A DNA stretch of 28,523 nucleotides from an uncultured Lachnospiraceae bacterium (GTDB lineage: Bacteria > Bacillota > Clostridia > Lachnospirales > Lachnospiraceae), in assembly GCA_937910785.1 (NCBI GenBank), contig CALDLG010000157.1, forward strand, positions 1 through 28,523. The letters are read 5' to 3'. Numbering within the stretch: the stretch's first letter is position 1; every line of letters begins with the position of its first letter. Below, in pieces: positions 14,776 through 23,628 of this stretch. Position numbers and translations under genes: made by a program. Under the pieces are notes generated by a model. It worked only from the letters and a program-made list of their open reading frames with translations. It was not told the origin of the DNA and made no database searches.

Positions 14776-16449
14776 ATGAGAAGTGATAATGTAAAAAGCG
14801 GTATCCAGCAGGCGCCGCACAGAAGCCTGTTCAATGCACTCGGATTTACGGAGGAGGAAATGAAAAAACCCATGGTCGGCATAGTCAGCTCCTATAATGA
14901 GATTGTGCCGGGCCATATGAATCTGGATAAAATTGTCGAAGCGGTAAAGCTTGGTGTGGCGGAAGCGGGCGGCGTGCCGGTGGTTTTCCCGGCGATTGCG
15001 GTATGCGACGGTATTGCGATGGGGCATATCGGCATGAAGTATTCTCTTGTGACCAGGGATCTGATCGCTGATTCGACGGAATGTATGGCGCTTGCGCATC
15101 AGTTTGACGCGCTTGTGATGGTGCCGAACTGCGATAAAAATGTGCCCGGTCTTTTGATGGCGGCGGCGAGAATCAACGTGCCTACGGTATTTGTTTCAGG
15201 CGGCCCGATGTTAGCGGGACATGTGAAGGGACAGAAGAGAAGTCTGTCTTCTATGTTCGAAGCGGTTGGCTCCCATGCAGCCGGCACGATGACGGAGGAG
15301 GAGGTCAGAGAGTATGAGGAAAAGGTATGTCCGACCTGCGGTTCCTGCTCCGGTATGTACACTGCCAATTCGATGAATTGTCTGACGGAGGCGCTTGGCA
15401 TGGGGCTTCGCGGCAACGGTACGATTCCGGCAGTTTATTCTGAGAGAATTAAACTGGCGAAGCATGCGGGCATGGCCGTGATGGAGATGTACCGGAAGAA
15501 TATCAGACCGGGCGATATTATGACAAAAGAAGCGGTTTTGAATGCGCTGACCGTAGATATGGCGCTTGGCTGTTCCACCAACTCCATGCTGCATCTGCCT
15601 GCGATCGCGCATGAGATCGGATTTGATTTTGATATCGCATTTGCCAATGAGATCAGTGAAAAAACGCCGAATCTGTGTCATCTGGCTCCGGCAGGACCTA
15701 CTTATATGGAAGATCTGAACGAGGCGGGCGGCGTTTATGCGGTTATGAAAGAGCTTGCGGATGCAGGGCTTTTGCATACGGAATGTATGACGGTGACAGG
15801 AAGGACGATCGGGGAAAATATCGCAGATGCGGTAAACCGGAATCCGGAGGTTATTCGAACGCTTGACAATCCTTATTCCACGACCGGCGGTCTGGCTGTT
15901 CTGAAAGGCAATCTGGCGCCGGACGGCAGTGTTGTAAAGCGTTCTGCGGTAGTAGAAGAGATGATGGTGCATGAAGGACCGGCCAGAGTCTTTGACTGTG
16001 AAGAGGACGCGATCGATGCCATTAAGAGCGGAAAGATTGTCGCGGGAGATGTGGTAGTCATTCGTTATGAAGGACCAAAAGGCGGCCCGGGCATGCGGGA
16101 AATGCTGAATCCTACCTCGGCGATTGCGGGTATGGGACTTGGCGCCAGCGTGGCGCTGATTACAGACGGCCGTTTTTCAGGCGCGTCCCGCGGCGCATCC
16201 ATCGGGCATGTATCTCCGGAGGCGGCGGTAGGAGGACCGATTGCTCTGATCGAAGAAGGAGATATTATCAGCATTAATATTCCTGAAATGAAACTGGACG
16301 TGAAGGTATCGGAGGAGGAAATGGCGGTCAGAAAAGCGAACTGGCAGCCGAGAGAGCCCAAAGTAACGACGGGCTATCTTGCGAGATATCGTGAGCTTGT
16401 AACGAGCGGCAACAGAGGCGCTATTCTGGAGATTCCCGGCAATAAATGA
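14776..16449 (+). CDS. ilvD: Dihydroxy-acid dehydratase
   Basis: IlvD is an iron-sulfur enzyme that dehydrates dihydroxy acids to 2-keto acids in valine, isoleucine and leucine synthesis. ATG 14776 follows GGAGGA with 8-bp spacing and gives 557 residues, the usual length; the open frame extends further upstream, but inside the preceding gene. Seen motifs are IVSSYNEIVPGHMNLDKI, VPNCDKNVPG with cluster-type Cys119, PTCGSCSGMYTANSMNC with Cys188/Cys191, MALGCSTNSMLHLPA and, near the C-terminus, GRFSGASRGASIGHVSPEAA. The gene is complete. It sits 58 bp after the membrane-protein gene and 60 bp before the coiled-coil gene, consistent with one operon. Confidence 0.97.
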   Translation: MRSDNVKSGIQQAPHRSLFNALGFTEEEMKKPMVGIVSSYNEIVPGHMNLDKIVEAVKLGVAEAGGVPVVFPAIAVCDGIAMGHIGMKYSLVTRDLIADSTECMALAHQFDALVMVPNCDKNVPGLLMAAARINVPTVFVSGGPMLAGHVKGQKRSLSSMFEAVGSHAAGTMTEEEVREYEEKVCPTCGSCSGMYTANSMNCLTEALGMGLRGNGTIPAVYSERIKLAKHAGMAVMEMYRKNIRPGDIMTKEAVLNALTVDMALGCSTNSMLHLPAIAHEIGFDFDIAFANEISEKTPNLCHLAPAGPTYMEDLNEAGGVYAVMKELADAGLLHTECMTVTGRTIGENIADAVNRNPEVIRTLDNPYSTTGGLAVLKGNLAPDGSVVKRSAVVEEMMVHEGPARVFDCEEDAIDAIKSGKIVAGDVVVIRYEGPKGGPGMREMLNPTSAIAGMGLGASVALITDGRFSGASRGASIGHVSPEAAVGGPIALIEEGDIISINIPEMKLDVKVSEEEMAVRKANWQPREPKVTTGYLARYRELVTSGNRGAILEIPGNK

Positions 16450-16509
16450 GGTTGAGAGAAAGTCGAATCCGGGTATTCAGGGGGAAAGCAAAGAAGAGGA
16501 GGGGATTAC

Positions 16510-17553
16510 ATGACGGTACAATCGATGGGGAGAAAGAGCCATTCCACAGTGATAACACAATGTGAATCCGCCGCAAAGAGCGGTGGAACCGGACAGAAAA
16601 CGGATGGTAAAAGCCTTCCGGGGAAAGGAATCTCCATGAATGTGCGGGAAGAATCGGATGGTGTCTTAATGCGCAGGGAGATTGCCCGTAAGAGAGCCAG
16701 AAAGGCGGTTCAGGATGCATGGGCGGGCGACCGGAAAATCGATGAGGATATCGATAAGAGAAAAGATCATCTGGCGGAGCTGGGGGATGAAATTTCGAGG
16801 CGGACCGGGCGTATTATGGGTTATGAAGATAAAATGGCGGAGCTGAAAGAAGAATATGACATAGACGAAGAGAGCCAGATACAGAAAAATCTTCTGATGA
16901 AACGGGAGCAGTCGCTTGAAAACCCGGAAATCGTTCTGACGCCGGCAGAGAAGGCGCGGCTTGCCGAAATCGATGAATATGAGGCGCGGGTTCATGAGAT
17001 GGAGCGGGCAATTCATGAAATTCGGACGGAACAAAAAACCGGACTGCAGATTCAGGTGGTGCTGGAGGAGGCCGAAATCGCTTCCATTGCGGCGATCCGT
17101 ATGGAGCAGGTGAAGTATGACGAAATGCTGAAGGCGCAGAAAGCCGCGGGGAAAATAGAAGCCTCGGCCGGAGAGGACATATTCGGCATGCTGATCGATG
17201 AATCAAAGGAACACATTGAAGATACGCTGGAAGAAAAGCGTGAAGAGGCCAGAGAGAAGGCTGAGAAAGAAGGAAAACAGGAAGAAAGGCTCGAAGCCAG
17301 GAGAGTGGAAAAGGAGATCCGGGAAAATCAGCTCGAAATGGAGCAGACGCAGAAGCGGGAAACGGAAGAGGCCAGGATCGAACAGGCGAAAAATGCCAGA
17401 GAACAGGAGGATATTCTGACGGACGTGGAGAAACGTTCCACCGGTACGGCATCGACTTCTTCGCAGACGCGCATTGAGGTCAGACAGATGCTGCATAAGA
17501 TGAACCTGTTGGAAGAGGACCTGAAAGGCATTGAGGTTGATGATATTGTATAA
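16510..17553 (+). CDS. Charged coiled-coil protein of unknown function (347 aa)
   Basis: ATG 16510 follows GAGGAGGGG, a strong ribosome site. I do not recognise a characterised family. The first ~45 residues are Ser/Gly/Lys-rich and look disordered. Residues ~50-175 and ~195-310 are long, highly charged helices with heptad-like spacing, including ELGDEISRRTGRIMGYEDKM and, later, runs of E, K, R and Q. A Ser/Thr-rich spacer (STGTASTSSQTR) precedes a conserved-looking end, RQMLHKMNLLEEDLKGIEVD. There is no signal peptide or membrane helix, so it is probably cytoplasmic. It lies between ilvD and ilvB at 60-63 bp spacing. A scaffold or regulatory role is possible, but nothing in the sequence proves it. 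Confidence 0.8.
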   Translation: MTVQSMGRKSHSTVITQCESAAKSGGTGQKTDGKSLPGKGISMNVREESDGVLMRREIARKRARKAVQDAWAGDRKIDEDIDKRKDHLAELGDEISRRTGRIMGYEDKMAELKEEYDIDEESQIQKNLLMKREQSLENPEIVLTPAEKARLAEIDEYEARVHEMERAIHEIRTEQKTGLQIQVVLEEAEIASIAAIRMEQVKYDEMLKAQKAAGKIEASAGEDIFGMLIDESKEHIEDTLEEKREEAREKAEKEGKQEERLEARRVEKEIRENQLEMEQTQKRETEEARIEQAKNAREQEDILTDVEKRSTGTASTSSQTRIEVRQMLHKMNLLEEDLKGIEVDDIV

Positions 17554-17616
17554 TGCATGATGCGCATTCGGAATGAAACGGCTTCGGTAGAAAATAATTT
17601 GGCAGGAGGAGAAAGA

Positions 17617-19293
17617 ATGTTACTGACAGGAGCGGAAATTGTTGTAGAATGTCTCAAAGAGCAGGGGGTTGATACTGTTTTCGGCTATCCCGGCGGGACG
17701 ATTTTAAATGTTTACGATGCTTTGTATAAGCACAGCGGTGAGATAACCCATATTCTGACCTCACATGAGCAGGGAGCTGCCCATGCGGCGGACGGATATG
17801 CCAGAGCGACCGGAAAAGTCGGTGTCTGTATGGCGACGAGCGGGCCGGGCGCTACGAATCTGGTGACCGGTATCGCGACGGCTTATATGGATTCCGTTCC
17901 GATGGTAGCCATTACCTGTAACGTGAATCTGCCTCTGCTTGGAAAAGATTCTTTTCAGGAGGTCGATATCGCAGGCGTAACCATGCCGATTACGAAGCAT
18001 GGGTATATTGTTAAGGATGTGAATATCCTGGCGGATACGATCCGGAAGGCTTTTGCGATCGCAGGAAGCGGCAGACCGGGGCCGGTTCTGGTGGACATTA
18101 CGAAGGATGTGACTGCGAATCAGTGCGAATATACGAAGATGCCGGCCGCGGAACCGATGGTAAAGAACAGTGATAACGAAGCGGATATTGATCAGGCGAT
18201 TGCGTTAATCAAAGAAGCGAAAAAGCCGTTTATCTATGTCGGAGGAGGTGCGGTCATTTCAGGCGCCTGTGAGGAAGTCCGGGTGTTTGCGGAAAAAGCG
18301 GGCGCGCCCGTATGCGATACGCTGATGGGGAAGGGCGTTTATGACGGACATGATCCTCTCTATACCGGCATGATTGGCATGCATGGGACGAAAGCATCGA
18401 ACTTCGGCGTCAGCGAATGCGATCTTCTGATTGCGCTTGGAGCAAGATTTTCCGATCGTGTCGTAGGAAATCCGAAGAAATTTGCGGAGCATGCCAAAGT
18501 GCTCCATATCGATATCGATGCGGCGGAAATCGACAAGAATATCCGTACCGATGTTTCCGTAGTGGGAGATCTGAAGGACGTGCTCCAAAAGATCAATGTC
18601 CGGCTGGAAAAACAGGAACATGAGGAATGGCTCGCTCATATTATGGAGTTAAAGGAAAAATATCCGTTGAATTATGATTCTTCCGTGCTTTCCTGTCCAT
18701 ATATCATGGAAGAGCTGGACCGTATCACCGGAGGAGAAGCGATCATTACGACCGATGTCGGGCAGCATCAGATGTGGGCGGCACAATATTATAAATACGC
18801 AAAGCCGCGTACATTCCTTTCGTCAGGAGGACTTGGAACGATGGGATACGGACTCGGCGCATGCATCGGCGCGAAGGTCGGAAATCCGGATAAAATCTGC
18901 GTTAATATTGCGGGAGACGGCTGTTTCAGAATGAATATGAATGAGCTTGCTACGGCGAGCAGATATCATATTCCGATCATTCAGATCGTCATCAATAATC
19001 ATGTGCTTGGCATGGTGAGACAGTGGCAGACACTGTTTTACGGGAAGCGCTATTCGCAGACCGTTCTGCAGGATAAAGTGGATTTCTGCAAAGTGGCGGA
19101 AGGACTCGGCTGTGAGGCAATCCGCGTTACGAAAAAAGAAGAAGTGGCTCCGGCCATTGAGAAAGCGCTGGCCTTAAAGGCTCCGGTTCTGTTGGACTGC
19201 ATCATTCCGGAGGACGATAAGGTATTTCCGATGGTGCCTGCGGGCGCGCCGATCAGCGATGCTTTCGATGCACAGGATCTGGAAAAGAAATGA
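17617..19293 (+). CDS. ilvB: Acetolactate synthase, catalytic large subunit
   Basis: IlvB condenses pyruvate with pyruvate or 2-ketobutyrate using thiamine diphosphate, the first shared step of branched-chain amino-acid synthesis. ATG 17617 follows CAGGAGGAG and gives 558 residues, normal for the family. The three expected domains are present. The N-terminal one has GYPGG and the catalytic Glu51 in SHEQGAAHAADGYARATGK. The central FAD-binding part has MLGMHG-like IGMHGTKASNFGV and GARFSDRV. The C-terminal ThDP/Mg-binding part has GDG at 433-435 followed by FRMNMNELATA and INN. The regulatory small subunit gene (ilvN) is not adjacent. The downstream L,D-transpeptidase gene begins 1 bp after its stop. 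Confidence 0.96.
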   Translation: MLLTGAEIVVECLKEQGVDTVFGYPGGTILNVYDALYKHSGEITHILTSHEQGAAHAADGYARATGKVGVCMATSGPGATNLVTGIATAYMDSVPMVAITCNVNLPLLGKDSFQEVDIAGVTMPITKHGYIVKDVNILADTIRKAFAIAGSGRPGPVLVDITKDVTANQCEYTKMPAAEPMVKNSDNEADIDQAIALIKEAKKPFIYVGGGAVISGACEEVRVFAEKAGAPVCDTLMGKGVYDGHDPLYTGMIGMHGTKASNFGVSECDLLIALGARFSDRVVGNPKKFAEHAKVLHIDIDAAEIDKNIRTDVSVVGDLKDVLQKINVRLEKQEHEEWLAHIMELKEKYPLNYDSSVLSCPYIMEELDRITGGEAIITTDVGQHQMWAAQYYKYAKPRTFLSSGGLGTMGYGLGACIGAKVGNPDKICVNIAGDGCFRMNMNELATASRYHIPIIQIVINNHVLGMVRQWQTLFYGKRYSQTVLQDKVDFCKVAEGLGCEAIRVTKKEEVAPAIEKALALKAPVLLDCIIPEDDKVFPMVPAGAPISDAFDAQDLEKK

Positions 19294-19294
19294 T

Positions 19295-20692
19295 ATGAAA
19301 AGACATTTATTAAGAAACAGCCGACGGCTGTTATTGCTGATGCTTGTTCCGATTGCCCTTGTGTATGTGGGGCTGGCATTTTATTACCAGAATGCATTTG
19401 AATACGGCACATGGATCAATAATATTTATTGTACCGGCAAAAACATCGAGGAAGTGAACAGAGAACTCGTAGAACAGTTTTCCTATGAAGGCATTACGAT
19501 TTATGATAAAGATCAGAATGCCTGCCGGATACCCGCGGAAAACATTCGCTGCCAATATGATTTCAGAAAATCCCTGCAGGGATATCTGGGCAGACAGGAT
19601 GCCTGGCACTGGGTGGACAGTTTATGGACAGTCCGCAAAGAAGAGATCAGCCCGGAGATCTCTTATGATCAGAATGCGTTTGATCAGTGTATCGGTTCTT
19701 TGGATTTTCTGGTCGAAAAAGAAAAAGAGGACAGAAAATATGCCATTATCAGAACGGAGCAGGGCTATGAACTGCTGGATGAATGCCATGACGTGCTGAA
19801 TGTGGAGAAGGCAAGACAGGTTATTGCCGACGCGGTGCAAAAAGGAGAGACTTCCGTCTCACTTCTGGATGAGGGCTGTTATTATGATATGGAACTGACG
19901 GAGGAAATGAAGAATACGCAGCGGGAGTGGGAACAGGTGCGGGATTTTCAGGACTGCCGCATCATTTATCAGATGGGAGAAGATCTGATACCGGTCGATG
20001 CTTCTGTTGTGTGCGACTGGATACTCCTGAATGAGGACGGTACCTTTGCGCTCGATGAAACCGGGGCCCTGCAGCTGCGGGAGGACGCCATAACGCAGTT
20101 TATCGCGGAGCTGGCGGCGCAGTATGATACGGTAGGCTGCGAGAGGCAGTTTCATTCGACGAAGAGAGGCATCATCACGATAGAAGGCGGTATTTACGGA
20201 AACAAGCTCGATCAGGAAGCGGAGACCGCTTATCTGACGGAGGCTTTCTACGAAAAAAAAGAAGAACTGCATACGCCGGCTTATCTGCAGAGCGCGATGA
20301 AGCAGGGGAAGGACGATATCGGCAGTACCTATGTGGAAATTGATATGGGCGGACAGATGATGTATTACTACCGGAACGGAGAATTGCAGATCGAGACGCC
20401 GATTGTTACCGGCAATACTTCAAGGAGGATGGGGACCCCATCCGGCGTGAACTATGTTTATCTGAAACAGACAGACCGCATTCTGCGGGGAGAGGGCTAT
20501 GCGTCCCATGTCAATTTCTGGATGCCCGTCAAAGGGAATATCGGAATTCATGATGCTTCCTGGCGAAGCAAATACGGCGGAACCATATACCAGACGAACG
20601 GCTCCCATGGCTGCATCAATACGCCTTATGAGGCAATGGCGCAGATCTATGAAACGGTGGAGGTCGGGACACCGGTTGTGATGTATTACTGA
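19295..20692 (+). CDS. L,D-transpeptidase (YkuD) with N-terminal YoaR-like domain (465 aa)
   Basis: L,D-transpeptidases form 3-3 peptidoglycan cross-links or attach molecules to the wall. ATG 19295 begins 1 bp after the ilvB stop, so translation is probably coupled. A membrane anchor spans residues ~11-29 (LLLLMLVPIALVYVGLAFYY). The middle of the protein resembles the peptidoglycan-binding YoaR-type domain common before clostridial YkuD domains. The catalytic domain (~345-465) has GTPSG, IGIHDA with His419, and SHGCINTP with His438 and the nucleophile Cys440. All catalytic residues are present. A T8 run follows the stop, but no convincing stem precedes it. Confidence 0.93.
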   Translation: MKRHLLRNSRRLLLLMLVPIALVYVGLAFYYQNAFEYGTWINNIYCTGKNIEEVNRELVEQFSYEGITIYDKDQNACRIPAENIRCQYDFRKSLQGYLGRQDAWHWVDSLWTVRKEEISPEISYDQNAFDQCIGSLDFLVEKEKEDRKYAIIRTEQGYELLDECHDVLNVEKARQVIADAVQKGETSVSLLDEGCYYDMELTEEMKNTQREWEQVRDFQDCRIIYQMGEDLIPVDASVVCDWILLNEDGTFALDETGALQLREDAITQFIAELAAQYDTVGCERQFHSTKRGIITIEGGIYGNKLDQEAETAYLTEAFYEKKEELHTPAYLQSAMKQGKDDIGSTYVEIDMGGQMMYYYRNGELQIETPIVTGNTSRRMGTPSGVNYVYLKQTDRILRGEGYASHVNFWMPVKGNIGIHDASWRSKYGGTIYQTNGSHGCINTPYEAMAQIYETVEVGTPVVMYY

Positions 20693-20710
20693 TTTTTTTT
20701 AATATGGTAA

Positions 20711-20739
20711 TTGACTAAAGCGGCTGATAAATGTAAAAT
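20711..20739 (+). promoter_or_regulatory. Promoter of serC-serA
   Basis: TTGACT (20711-20716) and TAAAAT (20734-20739) are separated by 17 bp, 44 bp upstream of the serC start. This marks a new transcription unit after the L,D-transpeptidase gene. Confidence 0.7.
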
Positions 20740-20782
20740 AGCATTTAGTTTATAAATTTCAAGATGACTGGAGGAGAAAAGA

Positions 20783-21865
20783 GTGGCAAGAGTATATAAC
20801 TTTTCGGCGGGTCCGGCAGTTTTACCGGAAGAAGTGCTGAAAGAAGCGGCAGAGGAGATGTTGGACTATAAGGGAACCGGAATGTCCGTCATGGAGATGA
20901 GTCATCGTTCCAAAGCCTATGATGCGATTATTAAGGAGGCGGAGGCGGATCTTCGGTCGCTGCTGAATATTCCGGATAACTATAAAGTGCTGTTTTTACA
21001 GGGCGGAGCGAGCCTGATTTTTGCTTCCGTGCCGATGAATCTGATGAAGAACCGCAAGGCAGGATACATATTGACGGGACAGTGGGCGAAGAAAGCCTTC
21101 GCGGAGGCGAAAATGTATGGAGAAGCGGTGGAGCTTGCTTCTTCCGCTGATAAGACTTTTTCCTATATTCCGGATTGTTCCGATCTGCCGGTCACAGAGG
21201 ATATGGACTACGTTTATATCTGTGAGAACAATACCATTTACGGAACGAAATTTCATACGCTGCCCGATACAAAAGGCAAGACTCTTGTTTCGGACGTATC
21301 CTCCTGTTTTCTGTCGGAACCCATGGATGTTACGAAGTACGGGATGATTTATGCGGGCGTGCAGAAAAATGTCGGTCCGGCCGGTACGCAGGTCGTTATT
21401 ATCAGAGAAGACCTGCTTGAGGGGGACGTTCTTCCGGGAACGCCTACCATGATGAATTACAAAGTGCAGGCGGACAACGATTCTCTTTATAATACGCCGC
21501 CATGCTATGGCATTTACATCTGCGGTAAAGTGTTTAAGTGGCTGTTAAGAAACGGCGGGCTTTCCGCGATGAAGGAGCTGAATGAGAAAAAAGCGAAGAT
21601 TTTATACGATTTTCTTGACGAAAGCAGTCTGTTTAAGGGAACCGTCAGAAAGGAAGACCGTTCTCTGATGAATGTGCCTTTCGTGACCGGAAACGATGAG
21701 ACGGATGCGAAATTTATCAAGGCGGCGGAAGCGGCCGGATTCGTCAATCTGAAAGGCCACCGCAGCGTAGGAGGCATGCGTGCGAGCATCTATAACGCGA
21801 TGCCGGTTGAGGGCGTTGAGAAGCTTGTCGCATTTATGAAGGAATTTGAGAAAAACAATCAATAA
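20783..21865 (+). CDS. serC: Phosphoserine aminotransferase
   Basis: SerC converts 3-phosphohydroxypyruvate and glutamate to O-phosphoserine with PLP. The start is GTG at 20783, supported by GGAGGAG (20770-20776) and by the family N-terminus RVYNFSAGPAVLPEEVL. The 360 residues match the family. The PLP lysine is Lys195 in YAGVQKNVGPAGTQVVIIR. Also visible are FLQGGASLIFASVPMNL, CENNTIYGT and, at the end, GHRSVGGMRASIYNAMP. serA starts 71 bp downstream with no terminator between, so the two form an operon. Confidence 0.97.
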   Translation: MARVYNFSAGPAVLPEEVLKEAAEEMLDYKGTGMSVMEMSHRSKAYDAIIKEAEADLRSLLNIPDNYKVLFLQGGASLIFASVPMNLMKNRKAGYILTGQWAKKAFAEAKMYGEAVELASSADKTFSYIPDCSDLPVTEDMDYVYICENNTIYGTKFHTLPDTKGKTLVSDVSSCFLSEPMDVTKYGMIYAGVQKNVGPAGTQVVIIREDLLEGDVLPGTPTMMNYKVQADNDSLYNTPPCYGIYICGKVFKWLLRNGGLSAMKELNEKKAKILYDFLDESSLFKGTVRKEDRSLMNVPFVTGNDETDAKFIKAAEAAGFVNLKGHRSVGGMRASIYNAMPVEGVEKLVAFMKEFEKNNQ

Positions 21866-21936
21866 GACGGGCGGGTGCATTTGTGCGCTTCGGGAGGAAC
21901 GGATGCGGCCCACAGAGAGAAAGGCATGGTATTAAA

Positions 21937-23100
21937 ATGTTCAAATATTTATGTTTAAATCCGATTTCCGCGGTAGGAACCGAAAAATTCAGCAAAGAGT
22001 ATGCGCAGACGGACAACATCGCGGAGGCCGACGGTATCCTGGTCAGAAGCGCGGCAATGCATGATATGGAACTGCCGGATAATTTGCTGGCTGTAGCAAG
22101 AGCGGGCGCGGGCGTGAATAATATTCCGCTCGATAAGTGCGCGGAGAAAGGCATTGTCGTGTTCAATACGCCGGGCGCCAACGCAAACGGCGTGAAGGAA
22201 CTTGTAATTGCCGGGATGCTGCTTGCTTCCAGAGATGTGATCGGCGGCATCGAATGGGTGCTTGCGAATCAGGATAAAGAGGATATCGCGAAGGCGGCGG
22301 AAAAAGCCAAAAAGAATTTTGCGGGTACGGAAGTGCGGGATAAAAAGCTGGGAATTATCGGTCTGGGAGCGATCGGCGTCAAGGTAGCCAATGTGGCAAA
22401 GTATCTTGGCATGGAAGTTTACGGATATGACCCTTATGTTTCCGTAGATGCCGCATGGAACTTAAACCGCGATGTAAAGCATGCGCTGAGTGTGGATGAG
22501 ATTTATGAAAACTGTGATATCATCACGATTCATGTGCCGCTTATGGATGCTACGAAGGGCATGATTCATAAAGATGCGATTGCAAAGATGAAAGACGGTG
22601 TGATTCTGCTTAATTTTGCAAGAGATCTGCTCGTGGATGAGAAGGCTGTTCTTGACGGAATTGCGGCCGGTAAGATCCGCAGGTATGTTTCCGATTTTCC
22701 GAATCCCGTAACGGCGGGGAAGGAAGGCTGTATCGTGATTCCGCACCTTGGCGCATCCACCGAGGAGTCGGAGGATAACTGTGCGAAAATGGCGGTAGAA
22801 GAGCTGATGGATTATCTGGAGAACGGCAATATCATTAACAGCGTGAACTATCCAAAGTGCGATATGGGTGTCTGTACGCAGGCGGGACGTGTTGCGATCT
22901 TCCATAAGAATATCGCCAATATGATCACCAAGTTTACGGCATGCTTCGGTGACAACGGCATTAATATTTCCGATATGATGAATAAATCCAAAGGGGAAGT
23001 GGCATATACGATGCTGGATATTGAAGCGCCGGCTTCCGAAGAGATGATTCGGACATTATCTTCCATACCGGGCGTATTTCGTGTGAGAGTGATCAGGTAG
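21937..23100 (+). CDS. serA: D-3-phosphoglycerate dehydrogenase with ACT domain
   Basis: SerA oxidises 3-phosphoglycerate to 3-phosphohydroxypyruvate, the entry step of serine synthesis. I chose ATG 21937 because MFKYLCLNPIS is the natural N-terminus; the frame is open to 21883 but those residues do not fit the family. It has 387 residues, the short type. Seen are RAGAGVNNIPLDKCAEKGIV, the NAD-binding GLGAIG at 142-147, catalytic Arg in NFARDLLVDE, and catalytic His270 in IPHLGASTEESEDN. The last ~75 residues form an ACT domain, which in this family commonly carries serine feedback control. A strong bidirectional terminator follows. No serB is visible. Confidence 0.95.
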   Translation: MFKYLCLNPISAVGTEKFSKEYAQTDNIAEADGILVRSAAMHDMELPDNLLAVARAGAGVNNIPLDKCAEKGIVVFNTPGANANGVKELVIAGMLLASRDVIGGIEWVLANQDKEDIAKAAEKAKKNFAGTEVRDKKLGIIGLGAIGVKVANVAKYLGMEVYGYDPYVSVDAAWNLNRDVKHALSVDEIYENCDIITIHVPLMDATKGMIHKDAIAKMKDGVILLNFARDLLVDEKAVLDGIAAGKIRRYVSDFPNPVTAGKEGCIVIPHLGASTEESEDNCAKMAVEELMDYLENGNIINSVNYPKCDMGVCTQAGRVAIFHKNIANMITKFTACFGDNGINISDMMNKSKGEVAYTMLDIEAPASEEMIRTLSSIPGVFRVRVIR

Positions 23101-23166
23101 TCGAACTGGAAACAGGAATACGGGAAAGACTGAAATCATAAATGAAGAAACGCCTTACAGCAAAAA

Positions 23167-23219
23167 GCCTCCATGCAATGGCGCCTGCAGAAAGCCATTG
23201 CATGGAGGCCTTTTCTTTT
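23167..23219. terminator. Bidirectional terminator, 16-bp perfect stem
   Basis: GCCTCCATGCAATGGC (23167-23182) pairs exactly with GCCATTGCATGGAGGC (23194-23209) around an 11-nt loop. CTTTTCTTTT follows on the plus strand and the left arm is preceded by AAAAA, so it can serve both serA and the convergent small gene. Confidence 0.9.
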
Positions 23220-23220
23220 C

Positions 23221-23475
23221 TCAGAACGGACTGCCGCCGTTTAATTCCGACTGGAACTGTTCTTCCGCCTTGACGGCTACTTCGCTGGCAAGATCCATAT
23301 ATAGAATAAACACATCTTCTACGGACATGCCCTTTTCCTTCGCAATCTCTTCCATAACAGGTTTTAAAGTTTCTAACTGGAAGGAAACGGGGGTTTTCTG
23401 CGGGTCGATATCGGCCAGTGCCTTTTCTGCGTAAGCATTGATTTTATGAAGAATTTCTGCATTTTCCGAAGTCAT
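23221..23475 (-). CDS. Small conserved-looking protein of unknown function (84 aa)
   Basis: On the minus strand, ATG at 23475 is preceded by AAAGGA with 9-bp spacing; the longer TTG start at 23484 is not supported. The product is soluble, acidic and mostly helical, with ENAEILHKINAYAEKAL, FQLETLKPVMEEIAKEKG and SVEDVFILYMDLASEVAVKA. It shows no membrane helix, metal site or DNA-binding motif I recognise. It faces serA across the shared terminator and is divergent from the DUF1015 gene. The clear ribosome site, position against a terminator and lack of any overlapping alternative make it a likely real gene; its function is unknown. Confidence 0.75.
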   Translation of the reverse strand: MTSENAEILHKINAYAEKALADIDPQKTPVSFQLETLKPVMEEIAKEKGMSVEDVFILYMDLASEVAVKAEEQFQSELNGGSPF

Positions 23476-23541
23476 GATTCTCAATCCTTTCCCAATAAGA
23501 TAGCAATATAATAACGTAATATATATTTTAACATTGAACGC

Positions 23542-23570
23542 TTGTGCTGTACAGGCATTTTTGATAAAAT
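23542..23570 (+). promoter_or_regulatory. Promoter of the DUF1015 gene
   Basis: TTGTGC (23542-23547) and TAAAAT (23565-23570) are separated by 17 bp and lie about 60 bp upstream of the chosen start. Confidence 0.5.
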
Positions 23571-23628
23571 AAAATGAATCGTATATGCAAAGAAAGTGAT
23601 CGAATATGAAAAGAAAGCGGGCGTAAGG

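Noticed and set aside
15211..15972. A 253-residue minus-strand open frame
   Set aside because: It is antisense within ilvD and shows shadow-frame composition.
20693..20700. T8 run after the L,D-transpeptidase gene as a terminator
   Set aside because: No convincing stem lies directly upstream; the nearest 5-bp pairing ends about 20 nt before the T-run.
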